From Glycocaulis albus (GTDB lineage: Bacteria > Pseudomonadota > Alphaproteobacteria > Caulobacterales > Maricaulaceae): a stretch of 64,000 nt of DNA. The first letter of the stretch is position 1. Each line of letters starts with the position of its first letter. Below the pieces are notes generated by a model. It did no database searches and had not been told where the DNA came from. It was given only the letters and a program-made list of their open reading frames with translations. A program made the position numbers and the translations under genes. Location of the stretch: contig NZ_BMFS01000010.1 of NCBI RefSeq assembly GCF_014639075.1, forward strand, positions 1 to 64,000, in the 5' to 3' direction. Shown here piece by piece: positions 8,572 to 16,242 of the stretch.

Positions 8572-8945
8572 AGCCCGGACAGAAGGGCTGGAAAGCTCGC
8601 GCCTCTATGCGCCATTGCTGTAATGGGCGCTGTCTCGTACCGCCATCGGCTTCAAAGAGTGGTCCGGGCCAAAGGGTAAGCGCCAACCCCGTTTCATCCG
8701 TCATCCCAGCGCGCCGCTGCTGGTATTTGTTGGGCTATGGGCAAGTGCGATGAAGGATGGCGATCCGGTGACAAGTTTCACGATCGTGACGTGTCCGGCC
8801 AATGCCCAGGTCGAGCCGGTTCACGACCGTATGCCGGTGACCTTGAGCGAAAACCAACGAGAATAATGGATGCGCGGCGGGGCACCTGTAGAGATATGTG
8901 TCCCGTTCATGGGAATGCTGGATATCTACCCGGTCAAGGGCCCGA
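8572..8945 (+). pseudogene. Decayed SRAP-domain gene (second copy)
   Basis: Nucleotide similarity to the intact SRAP gene (about 2183-2545) is obvious along this stretch: shared segments include CAGAAGGGCTGG, CGCGCCTCTATGCGCC, GGGCCAAAGGGTAAGCGCCA and GCTGGATATCTACCCGG against GCTGGAGATCTACCCGG. A TAA appears early (CCATTGCTGTAATGG), small indels break the frame, and the catalytic N-terminus is missing. A non-functional 3' remnant. Confidence 0.85.
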
Positions 8946-9027
8946 TAATGGGAGAAGGAGAGCAGCTAGTACGGCGCTGGTGATGGAGATACGGCAGGAA
9001 TCAAGTCTGGAAAGCGTCGAATATTAA

Positions 9028-9357
9028 TCAAACTGACGCCGGTGCCCCGTCAGCGCGCGCCCTGAAAGGCGCAACATGGATCTCACCCTCGCGCTTTCGG
9101 GTCTGCGCGATGTCGTAGCTGTTCTGCATGCGCATGAGGGTGTCCATCGACACACCGAACGCCTTCTCGATACGCAACGCCATTTCCGGCGACAGGTGCG
9201 CGCGCTCGTTGAGCAAGGTGGAAAGCGTCGCGCGCGTCACACCCAGAACCTCCGCTGCCGCCGTAACGGACAGACCCAGCGGCTCGATGATCTCATGCTT
9301 GATGAAACCGCCGGGATGGGCCGGGCTTTTCAAACGGATGCCTGTGATCGCGGCCAT
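9028..9357 (-). CDS. higA: HigA-family antitoxin (109 aa)
   Basis: The HigA signature starts after ten residues: SPAHPGGFIKHEIIEPLGLS, then VTAAAEVLGVTRATLSTLLN, then ERAHLSPEMALRIEKAFG. This is the XRE-type domain of antitoxins that follow their toxin. It lies 9 nt after the HigB-type toxin gene on the same strand, the standard reversed (toxin first) order. It would neutralise the toxin and repress the operon. Length and motifs are normal for the family. Confidence 0.95.
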   Translation of the reverse strand: MAAITGIRLKSPAHPGGFIKHEIIEPLGLSVTAAAEVLGVTRATLSTLLNERAHLSPEMALRIEKAFGVSMDTLMRMQNSYDIAQTRKREGEIHVAPFRARADGAPASV

Positions 9358-9366
9358 GGCTGCCTC

Positions 9367-9657
9367 CTAGTGGTCATCCTCGTAATCGAGGTCGATAATC
9401 TCAATCTCGTCACGGTCGATCCGAAACGTCATGCGCCAGTTCCTGGTCACGAACAGGCTCCACGTCCCTTTCCTGTTGCCTGTCAGCTTATGGGCTTTCC
9501 AACTTGGCACGGTGCGCAGCTCTTCCTCGCGCTCCATGTCCTGAAGGAAAGTGACCATGCGCCGAAGTTTGGCGATAACAGCGGGCTGAAGCCCGCTTTC
9601 ATCATCATCCTCGATGAACCGCCGCAATCCCTTGTGGATCACGTTTTTGATCTTCAT
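9367..9657 (-). CDS. higB: HigB-type RelE-superfamily toxin (96 aa)
   Basis: The protein has the compact RelE-like layout: GLRRFIEDDDESGL, then AKLRRMVTFLQDM, then WKAHKLTGNRKGTWSLFV, then NWRMTFRIDRDEIEIIDLDY. HigB toxins cleave mRNA on the ribosome; the Arg and His expected for this are in the GNRKG and WRMTF segments. It is first in the operon and followed at 9 nt by higA. Upstream (9679-9710) two direct TTGACA-type elements and GTAC boxes could be its promoter and operator. Confidence 0.94.
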   Translation of the reverse strand: MKIKNVIHKGLRRFIEDDDESGLQPAVIAKLRRMVTFLQDMEREEELRTVPSWKAHKLTGNRKGTWSLFVTRNWRMTFRIDRDEIEIIDLDYEDDH

Positions 9658-9751
9658 GGCAGTTCCTAATCCCTTAAGTGTACGGTGTCAAGTTACGGCG
9701 TACATGTCAACAAGGTGAGACGTCAAGCTAGCCCAGCGTTCATGGAATTGC

Positions 9752-9982
9752 TCATGCCCGCCCTTCCGTAAAGCGGCGCGGCCTCTCAGCAAGCGCGAAG
9801 AGGATGTGGTTGAGATAGCTGTTCAGCTCTCCGCCCAGAGGCGCTTGCAGTTCGTCCCATCCGGCCGAGCGGAAAATGAAGCCGGCAGGGCCATAATGGT
9901 GGGCGAAGGGATTGTCGCTGGTGTGGGCTGCTACAGTGACCTGAGCCCCGTTTGGTCCCGCATTTGAATGGAGATCTGTCAC
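9752..9982 (-). pseudogene. Truncated copy of the 15110-15550 gene
   Basis: From HTSDNPFAHHYGPAGFIFR to the stop this frame repeats the C-terminal half of the 146-aa protein at 15110-15550, with the same FALAERPR ending and a few substitutions. The N-terminal half is absent; the residues before the match (MTDLHSNAGPNG) are not shared. It is probably a 3' fragment left by recombination at the edge of the peptide-export island. Confidence 0.75.
9776..9929. repeat. Direct repeat, left copy (partner 15134-15287)
   Basis: An ungapped alignment of 9781-9929 with 15139-15287 shows about 13 mismatches in 149 nt by eye. Both copies are in the same orientation, 5.36 kb apart, and flank the IS remnant and peptide-export genes. 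Confidence 0.88.
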
Positions 9983-10001
9983 AAAGCGGGCTGCGGCGCG
10001 A

Positions 10002-10640
10002 CGGGTGACCGAGACCTACGACATCTCCCAGCGCCGGGCCTGCTGACTGGTCAGCGTCGATCCAAAGGCCGTCAGACGTGAGGCCGTCCCGGATAATCCG
10101 GAGTCGCGCTCGCGCATGCGCGAGACCGCGATCGTGCGCCGCCGGTTCGACTATCGGCGCATCGGGCTGATGCTTGAGCGCGAGGGCATCGTGATGAACC
10201 AGAAGAAGCTCCGGCGTCTCTACAAGGAGGAAGGCTTGTCGGTGTAGCGCCGCAGGGGCCGCAAGCGTGCCACCGGCACACGCGAACCCATGCTGGCACC
10301 AGACGCCCCTTTACAGCGCTGGAGTCTGGATTTCGTATCTGATGTGTTCGGCATCGGACGCCAGTTCCACATGCTGTGCGTGATCGACGACTACACGCGT
10401 GAGTGTCTCGCCCTTGTGGCGGACACGTCGCTGTCTGGCGCAAGGGTCGTGCGCGAGCGGGAGCGCTGCATCCGGCTATACGGCAGGCCTGATACCATCG
10501 TGTTGGACAACGGGACCGAACTGACCAGCCGGGCGATCCTGGAATGGCAGAACCAAACCGGTATCGCCTGGCACTATATCGCGCCGGGCAAGCCCCGGCA
10601 GACCGGCTTCGTCGAGAGCTTCAATGGCCCCCTCTCGGAC
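10002..10640 (+). mobile_element. IS3-family transposase (orfB) remnant with two nonsense codons
   Basis: The conceptual translation matches an IS3-family DDE transposase: [20 protein letters not shown], then [14 protein letters not shown], then [20 protein letters not shown], then [20 protein letters not shown], then FVESFNG. All three catalytic acids can be placed, but TGA (10044-10046) and TAG (10245-10247) interrupt the frame. Similarity stops near 10640, where AT-rich DNA begins. A second remnant lies at 24688-25310. Non-functional. Confidence 0.92.
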
Positions 10641-10658
10641 CATGCCAAGCATCTCAAA

Positions 10659-11066
10659 TCAGTAAATATAAGTCAGCCCTTTAATTAATAAGTCGCTGTC
10701 AGCTTTAAAATAGGTAATATTATATCTAATAAATGGAATCGCATTAGCGCCCACATGACTTATATATAATGAAGCTACGCAAATATTGAATTTGAAACGT
10801 GGCCTCAAAAACATGTATTGCATGTAAAATGCAGAAAATGCGAATGATGCAGCCAATCCAAAAACGAAAGAGTTATACAATGCGCCGTGAATAACACCCC
10901 AAGCAAAACCAGCTAATAGCACTGCTGGAAAATAATGCCAAATAGTAATTTTGTTAAAGATGCTCTTCAGAATAAGTGAGTACAAACTGTAAGATGCAAT
11001 TATAAGAAAAGATTCAATTAATGGTGAAAAAATCATCGAATCCAGTACATATATAATATAATCCAT
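10659..11066 (-). CDS. CPBP-like integral membrane protein, candidate immunity protein
   Basis: The start at ATG 11066 ([13 protein letters not shown]) is preferred to a GTG at 11081 because it follows the 35-aa gene by 5 nt; either is possible. Several hydrophobic helices are seen. Three spaced motifs fit the CPBP (Abi) family: an early membrane Glu ([10 protein letters not shown]), a His in the second block ([14 protein letters not shown]) and HxxxN in the last ([12 protein letters not shown]). CPBP proteins are putative intramembrane proteases, and several protect producers against their own bacteriocin. Base composition is far more AT-rich than the neighbours. As last gene of the adaptor/peptide operon it is the best immunity candidate; that role is inferred. 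Confidence 0.7.
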   Translation of the reverse strand: MDYIIYVLDSMIFSPLIESFLIIASYSLYSLILKSIFNKITIWHYFPAVLLAGFAWGVIHGALYNSFVFGLAASFAFSAFYMQYMFLRPRFKFNICVASLYISHVGANAIPFIRYNITYFKADSDLLIKGLTYIY

Positions 11067-11071
11067 AATGC

Positions 11072-11179
11072 CTACTGCCACGACACATTATGAAAAAATA
11101 ATACAAATAACGCAGATACGATACGGACAATCATGCCAAATATAAAACTTATAACTAATATAATAGTCATTTTCTTCAT
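11072..11179 (-). CDS. 35-aa single-span membrane peptide
   Basis: The ATG at 11179 is preceded by GAGGG at seven bases, a strong ribosome binding site. The product starts MKKMTIILVISFIFG and continues MIVRIVSALFVLFFHNVSWQ: a lysine-rich tip followed by hydrophobic residues interrupted by one Arg. The TAG stop lies 5 nt before the CPBP-like start. It is AT-rich like the CPBP gene. It may be a small immunity or export accessory peptide, or a leader controlling the next gene. Not recognised as any named family. Confidence 0.6.
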   Translation of the reverse strand: MKKMTIILVISFIFGMIVRIVSALFVLFFHNVSWQ

Positions 11180-11192
11180 ATTGAGACCCTCA

Positions 11193-11237
11193 TCAGCCGC
11201 TGTGATTTCTGTATAAAATAGAAATCACAGCGGCTGA
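11193..11237. repeat. Perfect 18-bp inverted repeat
   Basis: The arms 11193-11210 and 11220-11237 are exact reverse complements with a 9-nt AT-rich loop. It starts 5 nt after the stop of the double-glycine peptide gene and ends before the ribosome binding site of the 35-aa gene. No T-run follows on either strand, so it fits an RNA-stabilising or attenuating hairpin better than a classic terminator. Confidence 0.9.
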
Positions 11238-11242
11238 AATAT

Positions 11243-11512
11243 CTACATTCCTACAGGCTCTAGATGAGGAATCCACTCTCCATCTTCTCGTTGTTCGGCA
11301 GCTCTGTCTGCACGATCTTGCCAGAGCCAATCTATAATCGCACCGCCGGTGCTGAATGGATTATCAAGCACAGTACCGATAGCCTCAAATGGCCCCCATG
11401 GCTCCTGACCCTTGAATTGATCGTGGCTAATGGGGCCATTGTCGTGCGGTTTGACGTCCCCTTTCTCTCCACCACAGACTATTTCCATTTCTGCTGAACT
11501 TAGTTTGCGCAT
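11243..11512 (-). CDS. Double-glycine leader peptide precursor (microcin/bacteriocin-like, 89 aa)
   Basis: The first 15 residues, MRKLSSAEMEIVCGG, match the double-glycine leader consensus at every key position: Leu -12, Ser -11, Glu -8, hydrophobic Met -7, Val -4, Gly -2, Gly -1. Cleavage would release a 74-residue product that starts EKGDVKPHDNG, has no cysteine, contains a Gly-rich hydrophobic middle (GTVLDNPFSTGGAIIDWLW) and ends in acidic and polar residues (EWIPHLEPVGM). GGAGTG precedes the ATG. It sits 160 nt downstream of the HlyD-like adaptor and near the C39-peptidase exporter, whose job is to cut such leaders. Mature part not recognised; antibacterial activity is inferred, and a signalling peptide is the alternative. 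Confidence 0.87.
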   Translation of the reverse strand: MRKLSSAEMEIVCGGEKGDVKPHDNGPISHDQFKGQEPWGPFEAIGTVLDNPFSTGGAIIDWLWQDRADRAAEQREDGEWIPHLEPVGM

Positions 11513-11672
11513 ATTTCACACTCCGTTCTGAATCAATGGCAACAATTCGCATCCATAGGGTGGGCGTTCACCCAAGACACAACTGAGGGTCGTGCACAAG
11601 ACTTGCCGTGTCAAGACAGTTTCAGTTCCTTTGTGTCCCCGCACCACAAACACCGGCTGTATCGGTAGACCT

Positions 11673-12905
11673 TCACTGCCCCCTCATGGCGACCACTGGA
11701 TCGACAAACCATCGCCATAACGGGCGCCGGTCCACGATCACGTCGGCCATCACGGTCATACCGGCTTGCAAAGAGCGCTCGTCGCCATAGGCCGACAATG
11801 CCTGTTGCCCAAGCTCCACCCGGAGCCGATATACCGGCTGGCTTACCGGAATAGGGCCCGCAACTTCGATTGGTGACAAGGCCGATGTCGAAATCTCGAT
11901 CACATGCCCGTTCAGCGTACCAAAGCGCTGATAGTTGAAGGCGTCGACCCGAAGGCGCACGTCCTGGCCGTTGGCGATGAAGCCCGCAGCACTCGTCGGC
12001 ACCAGAAGGTAGCCCTGGAGGACCTGGCCTTCGGGGAGAATGGCGGCGAGGGGTTGGTCCGGGCGCACCGTAGCACCCAGTTGGGCCTGTATGGCTGTGA
12101 TTTGTCCGCTCACGGGCGCGCTGAGCACATAGCCGGCGGCGCGGTCCAGCTCCTGGCGAGCCTGGGAGAGGGCAGCCGCCTCACTACGAAGTCGCGACAG
12201 AGCGATATCGCGCTCTAAAGGAAGTTGTTCGAGTGCATGCTGGACTTCGCGCCGCTCGCTGCGCCGCTGGATGATCAGCGCGTCGATGTCCTCTTTCGAT
12301 GTGAGCGCCGCCAAATAGCCCTGCCTGCGTTGATCGACATCAGCGCGCGGAGCAAAGCCGCGATCGGCGAGATCACGCCAGCGGGCAAGCTGCGCCTCGG
12401 CGACTTCAACACTCTCGCTCGCAAGGGCTGCGCGAACCGTAAGACGGTCCAGCTCCGAGGCAAGTGAAATCAGACGCGCTTGCAGCCTTTCTTGCTGCTG
12501 GCTGAATTGTTGGATCTGGGCTTCACGCTGCAATTGCAGTTCGCTGATCCGGCTTTCAATTTCAGCGCGCTGAGACGACGCAGAGCCGCCTTCGGCTCCG
12601 AAAAGCTCTGTACTCAGCCGGATGACCGGATCACCCGCCGAAACCGTTTGACCTTCGTCGACGAAGAGCTCTGCCACCACACCGCCGCCAACAGGGGTGA
12701 TCGTAGCAATACCGCCCTCGGGCGCCAGATAGCCGACAACCGTTTCCCGGCGGGAGAACTCGGCAAAAAAGGCAAAAATGGCAACGCCAAAGGTGATGGC
12801 ACTGAAAACAATGGTCATCACGGCCAGTATGCGCGGCTGGACAATGACCACCTCGCCCATCCCGGTATCGGATCTCGCTTCCAGAACCTCGCGGCGAAAC
12901 AGCAT
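11673..12905 (-). CDS. HlyD/CvaA-like membrane fusion protein (410 aa)
   Basis: Short cytoplasmic N-terminus (MLFRREVLEARSDTGMGEVV), one transmembrane helix at about 27-48 (RILAVMTIVFSAITFGVAIF), then the adaptor layout: lipoyl-type half (GGGVVAELFVDEGQTVSAGD, then PVIRLS), a long coiled coil (about 110-230) and the returning beta-barrel half (LSAPVSGQITAIQAQLGATV). This is the bacteriocin-export subgroup, which pairs with C39-peptidase ABC exporters and an outer-membrane channel (TolC, presumably elsewhere). It heads the minus-strand operon with the double-glycine peptide and is divergent from the exporter by 83 nt. Confidence 0.93.
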   Translation of the reverse strand: MLFRREVLEARSDTGMGEVVIVQPRILAVMTIVFSAITFGVAIFAFFAEFSRRETVVGYLAPEGGIATITPVGGGVVAELFVDEGQTVSAGDPVIRLSTELFGAEGGSASSQRAEIESRISELQLQREAQIQQFSQQQERLQARLISLASELDRLTVRAALASESVEVAEAQLARWRDLADRGFAPRADVDQRRQGYLAALTSKEDIDALIIQRRSERREVQHALEQLPLERDIALSRLRSEAAALSQARQELDRAAGYVLSAPVSGQITAIQAQLGATVRPDQPLAAILPEGQVLQGYLLVPTSAAGFIANGQDVRLRVDAFNYQRFGTLNGHVIEISTSALSPIEVAGPIPVSQPVYRLRVELGQQALSAYGDERSLQAGMTVMADVIVDRRPLWRWFVDPVVAMRGQ

Positions 12906-12988
12906 CCGGCCCGGCTCTCCCGTATTGACCTTGCACCTTCAGGATGTAGCAATCTACCCAGCGGGGCAATACGAGAAACCAACCACCC
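12906..12988. promoter_or_regulatory. Divergent promoter region between adaptor and exporter
   Basis: These 83 nt separate the two divergent start codons and must hold the promoters of both unless transcripts start inside the genes. A TTGACC box at about 12927 could be a -35, but no convincing -10 is seen. Confidence 0.4.
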
Positions 12989-15076
12989 ATGATTGACGAG
13001 CTGTTCCATCGCGGACGGATGCCAACGATATTGCAGTCGGAAGCCTCTGAATGCGGGCTGGCCTGCCTAGCCATGGTGGCATCTCGGCATGGACGCCGGA
13101 CCAACCTTGCTGAATTGCGCGCGACACTGTCACTATCCCTTAAGGGCATGACGCTGCAGGGGCTCATGCAGGCAGCTGACGGTATGGGGTTCTCCTGCCG
13201 GGCCGTGCGGTGCGAGCTGGAGGAACTCGATCAGCTCCGCCTGCCCGCGATCCTTCACTGGGATATGAACCATTTTGTGGTGCTGGCCTCGGTCAAGCGC
13301 GGACAGGCGCTTATCCATGACCCGGCACGGGGTCGGCGCGAGCTCTCTCTTGCTGAAGTGTCAAAGAGCTTTACCGGCGTTGCCCTGGAGCTGACGCCGA
13401 CGCCCTTTTTCGAAACCAAGCGTACCGTTACCACGCTCAAACTGGGCGATTTCTGGTCACGCATCCGCGGGCTGTCGGGTAGTCTATGGCAGCTTTTTTT
13501 CCTGTCACTGCTGCTCCAACTGTTCGTGATCGTGGGGCCGCTGGTCAACCAGATCGTCGTCGATGAAGCGATTACCAAAGCCGATCTTGATCTTCTCAAT
13601 ACCGTGATCATCGGCTTCCTGATCCTGACACTCCTGCAGGTCGCCATAACGGCCATACGCGGCTTCGTTGCCATGTATCTTGGCAATCTGATGACCTTCC
13701 AGATGCAGGCCAATCTGCTGCGCCACCTCATGCGCCTGCCGGCTGACTTCTTCGAAAAGCGCCATGTAGGTGACATCGTCACCCGGTTCGGGTCCATCAA
13801 CCCCATTCAAAGCCTGATCACATCTGGAGTCATCGGGGCGGCCCTAGACGGTCTGATGGCCATCGGCACGCTCATCTTCATGTTCTTCTACGCACCGACG
13901 CTGACCATGGTGGTGCTGGGTTTCCTGGCGCTGTACTTCATCGCGCGCTTTGCAAGCTTTCCCTATGTGCGGCGCATGACCGAGGAACAGATCCAGACCT
14001 CGGCAGACGTTCAGTCGCATTTTCTGGAAACAATCCGCTCGATCCGCCCGGTCAAACTCTTCGGCCGGGAAGAGCAACGCCATAATCGATGGCAGAACCT
14101 GTTCGCCACCAACATGAATATCGGTATCCGGCTGGAACGATTCGGGATCTGGTCCGGCTCTGGGCATGCTCTGTTGTCAGGTGCGCAGACGCTTATCGTT
14201 CTTTATCTCGGAGCACGCGCGGTCATTGCCGGAGACATGACGCTCGGCATGCTGTTCGCATTCCAGTCCTACAGATCATCGTTTACTGGCGCTGCGATCG
14301 GGCTGGTGAATACGCTCTTTTCTTGGCGGCTTGTCGGCCTCCATCTTGAACGCTTGGCCGACATTGCGCAGACCGAACCGGAAGAGCCGCAGGAAAAGCT
14401 TCCCACCCTGCCCCAGAGGCTTCAAGGCGCAATCCACGTACAGAATCTGCGATTCCGGTATGGCGACCAGGAGCCTTGGGTTATCGACGGCATCAACCTT
14501 GATATCGCGCCAGGCGAGAAGGTCGCCATCGTAGGCCGGTCAGGTGGCGGCAAATCCACCCTGATGAAGCTGCTTCTTGGCCTCTATACGCCGCAGGAAG
14601 GCAGCATCAGCTATGATGGCCGTAACCTTTTTCATCTGGGACGGCGTGCAGTCAGATCCCAGATTGGCGTCGTCATGCAGGATGACCGCCTGCTCTCCGG
14701 CACGCTTGCGGAGAACATTTCGTTTTTCGACACGGCATTGGATATGGGCCATGTCGAGTGGTGCGCCAAGGCTGCAGCCATCCATGATGAGATCACCGCC
14801 ATGCCCATGGGCTATCTCAGCCTGGTAGGCGATATGGGCTCAGCGCTCTCAGGCGGGCAGATACAGCGCATTCTCCTCGCCCGCGCGCTCTATAACAAGC
14901 CTTCGATCCTCATGCTGGACGAAGGCACGGCTAATCTCGACAAGCAGAGCGAAGAGCGGATAACACAAGCCCTTTCCCAGATCCCCGTCACACAGATCAT
15001 TATCGCTCACCGGCCTCAGGCGATCGCGTATGTTAACCGGGTTTTGGAGATGTCGGATGGGCAACTTAAAGCCTGA
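12989..15076 (+). CDS. C39-peptidase bacteriocin ABC exporter (CvaB-like, 695 aa)
   Basis: Residues 12-135 form a C39 peptidase: catalytic Cys22 in SEASECGLACLAMV, His95 in WDMNHFVVLA and Asp111 in IHDPARG, all present, so leader cleavage should be active. Residues about 165-440 are the six-helix exporter membrane domain. The ATPase has Walker A GRSGGGKST, signature LSGGQIQR, Walker B ILMLDEGTANLD and switch His in IIAHRP. Proteins of this build (PCAT, colicin V CvaB type) cut leaders after the double glycine and export the peptide with a HlyD-like adaptor. Only one obvious substrate gene is nearby (11243-11512). No strong ribosome binding site precedes 12989; an ATG at 13019 would still keep the peptidase. 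Confidence 0.96.
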   Translation: MIDELFHRGRMPTILQSEASECGLACLAMVASRHGRRTNLAELRATLSLSLKGMTLQGLMQAADGMGFSCRAVRCELEELDQLRLPAILHWDMNHFVVLASVKRGQALIHDPARGRRELSLAEVSKSFTGVALELTPTPFFETKRTVTTLKLGDFWSRIRGLSGSLWQLFFLSLLLQLFVIVGPLVNQIVVDEAITKADLDLLNTVIIGFLILTLLQVAITAIRGFVAMYLGNLMTFQMQANLLRHLMRLPADFFEKRHVGDIVTRFGSINPIQSLITSGVIGAALDGLMAIGTLIFMFFYAPTLTMVVLGFLALYFIARFASFPYVRRMTEEQIQTSADVQSHFLETIRSIRPVKLFGREEQRHNRWQNLFATNMNIGIRLERFGIWSGSGHALLSGAQTLIVLYLGARAVIAGDMTLGMLFAFQSYRSSFTGAAIGLVNTLFSWRLVGLHLERLADIAQTEPEEPQEKLPTLPQRLQGAIHVQNLRFRYGDQEPWVIDGINLDIAPGEKVAIVGRSGGGKSTLMKLLLGLYTPQEGSISYDGRNLFHLGRRAVRSQIGVVMQDDRLLSGTLAENISFFDTALDMGHVEWCAKAAAIHDEITAMPMGYLSLVGDMGSALSGGQIQRILLARALYNKPSILMLDEGTANLDKQSEERITQALSQIPVTQIIIAHRPQAIAYVNRVLEMSDGQLKA

Positions 15077-15109
15077 TATCTTGTTCACCCCAACGACCAG
15101 AATTCATGA

Positions 15110-15550
15110 TCAGACCCTACCTTCGGCCAAGAGGCGGGGCCTCTCAGCAAGCGCGAAGACGAGGTGGTTGAGATAGTAATTCAGCTCGCCGCCCAGAGGC
15201 GCTTGTAGTTCGTCCCATCCGGCCGTCCGGAAGATGAAGCCGGCAGGGCCATAATGGTGGGCGAACGGATTATCGCTGGTGTGAGCTCTAACTGCGTGAT
15301 GAAGGCCCTGCTGACAGATGAGCGTCCAGGCGTCATCCAGAAACTGGTCGTCCCAGCAGACTATACCGAGGGCGATTGTTTTTTCGTTTCGCGTGATGGC
15401 GAAGGCACGAAGCGGAAGTGTGGCGCCAATGCTCGGAAAGGCGCGGGAGTGAGCTGGCTGTGCCGGAATTGACTGCATGGCGATACGCACACCAAGGTCG
15501 GACAGATCGGCGCCCTGGTAGCGATCAATGCTGGAGCAAAGCTCGATCAT
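15110..15550 (-). CDS. Unknown protein (146 aa), intact copy of the duplicated family
   Basis: A soluble-looking 146-aa protein with a central FAITRNEKTIALGIVCWDDQ segment and a C-terminal block HTSDNPFAHHYGPAGFIFR, then GWDELQAPLGGELNYYLNHL, repeated in the truncated copy at 9752-9982. No family recognised. It is convergent with the exporter gene, 34 nt from its stop. The duplicated 3' ends bracket the island, so this may be the pre-existing gene into which, or beside which, the island recombined. Confidence 0.65.
   Translation of the reverse strand: MIELCSSIDRYQGADLSDLGVRIAMQSIPAQPAHSRAFPSIGATLPLRAFAITRNEKTIALGIVCWDDQFLDDAWTLICQQGLHHAVRAHTSDNPFAHHYGPAGFIFRTAGWDELQAPLGGELNYYLNHLVFALAERPRLLAEGRV
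15134..15287. repeat. Direct repeat, right copy (partner 9776-9929)
   Basis: See the left copy: about 91 percent identical by eye over 149 nt, same orientation. It covers the C-terminal coding part of the 146-aa gene. Confidence 0.88.
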
Positions 15551-15570
15551 AGAGGGCTCACAGTCGGAGC

Positions 15571-16000
15571 GTTACAGATCCGTCACGAGGTCTGTGCGCA
15601 GATCGTAGATAGGCAAACGGTCTATGATCGCCATGGACAGGACTCCGGTATAGGGGTGGAGGAAATGAATGCGCCGCCCTTCCGGGCGGCGCTGAGGCAT
15701 TGCCGGTAGTGGCAATCTACGATGTGGGGCAGCCTTTGGCGACCTGGGCACGCCGGATGGTAGCGAAGCGGGCATCCAGGGCCAGTTCGGCGTGGTTGCG
15801 GGCCTTGGCATTGCCGATCCCGAAATCGCCTAGACACCCGGCCGCGATCTGTGCGCGGACGTTTTCTGCCCGCTAGATACGCGCGCGCGAGTTCACGCCA
15901 GTCCGTCAGCCCGATCTCGGCCTCGCAAAGCTGGGCTTCATTCGGATAGCTCCTGGTCGAACCGTGATCGCCATGGACTTCAACGGGTGAGCCCTTCTGT
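15571..16000 (-). pseudogene. Degenerate coding remnant plus 20-codon frame
   Basis: Read on the minus strand, a protein-like segment (EAQLCEAEIGLTDWRELARA) changes frame near 15870 and continues as GDFGIGNAKARNHAELALDA, then RFATIRRAQVAKGCPTS and a stop. This looks like the C-terminus of one gene broken by a frameshift. Downstream are a perfect GCGCCGCCC/GGGCGGCGC hairpin (15672-15693) and a 20-codon frame MAIIDRLPIYDLRTDLVTDL with an ATG at 15633. Function unknown. Confidence 0.45.
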
Positions 16001-16029
16001 GATGTGCTCCCGGCAAATCGAAAGCTATA

Positions 16030-16041
16030 TACGTTTTGTAT
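16030..16041. repeat. TACGTTTTGTAT motif (copy 1)
   Basis: The 12-mer recurs exactly at 54980-54991, and its first 11 bases recur at 16280-16290 at the start of traN. Two copies are intergenic, so it may be a shared operator or promoter element. Confidence 0.4.
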
Positions 16042-16100
16042 CTGTTACTCTCAAGCGCAAGCGGAGCGGCCTCAGGACGTTTGCCGCAAGGAAGCCACCA

Positions 16101-16136
16101 GGTTAACGGGTCAGAGACCCTTTTTTCCCGCTAACC
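16101..16136 (+). terminator. Nested hairpin with T-run upstream of traN
   Basis: An inner GGGTC/GACCC stem with 3-nt loop (16108-16120) is followed by TTTTTT, the form of a rho-independent terminator on the plus strand. An outer near-perfect repeat (GGTTAACGGG / CCCGCTAACC) encloses it. It would insulate or attenuate transcription into traN. A weak TTGACT box (16139-16144) follows. Confidence 0.7.
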
Positions 16137-16242
16137 TGTTGACTAAACCTTACATTTCCTACATTCTCGCTCTTGGCCGTATGGGCAATATCTCGGCCGC
16201 CAGTTTCTTGTATGCGCAGCCCCATAGGGGCTGTGCTGCGCT

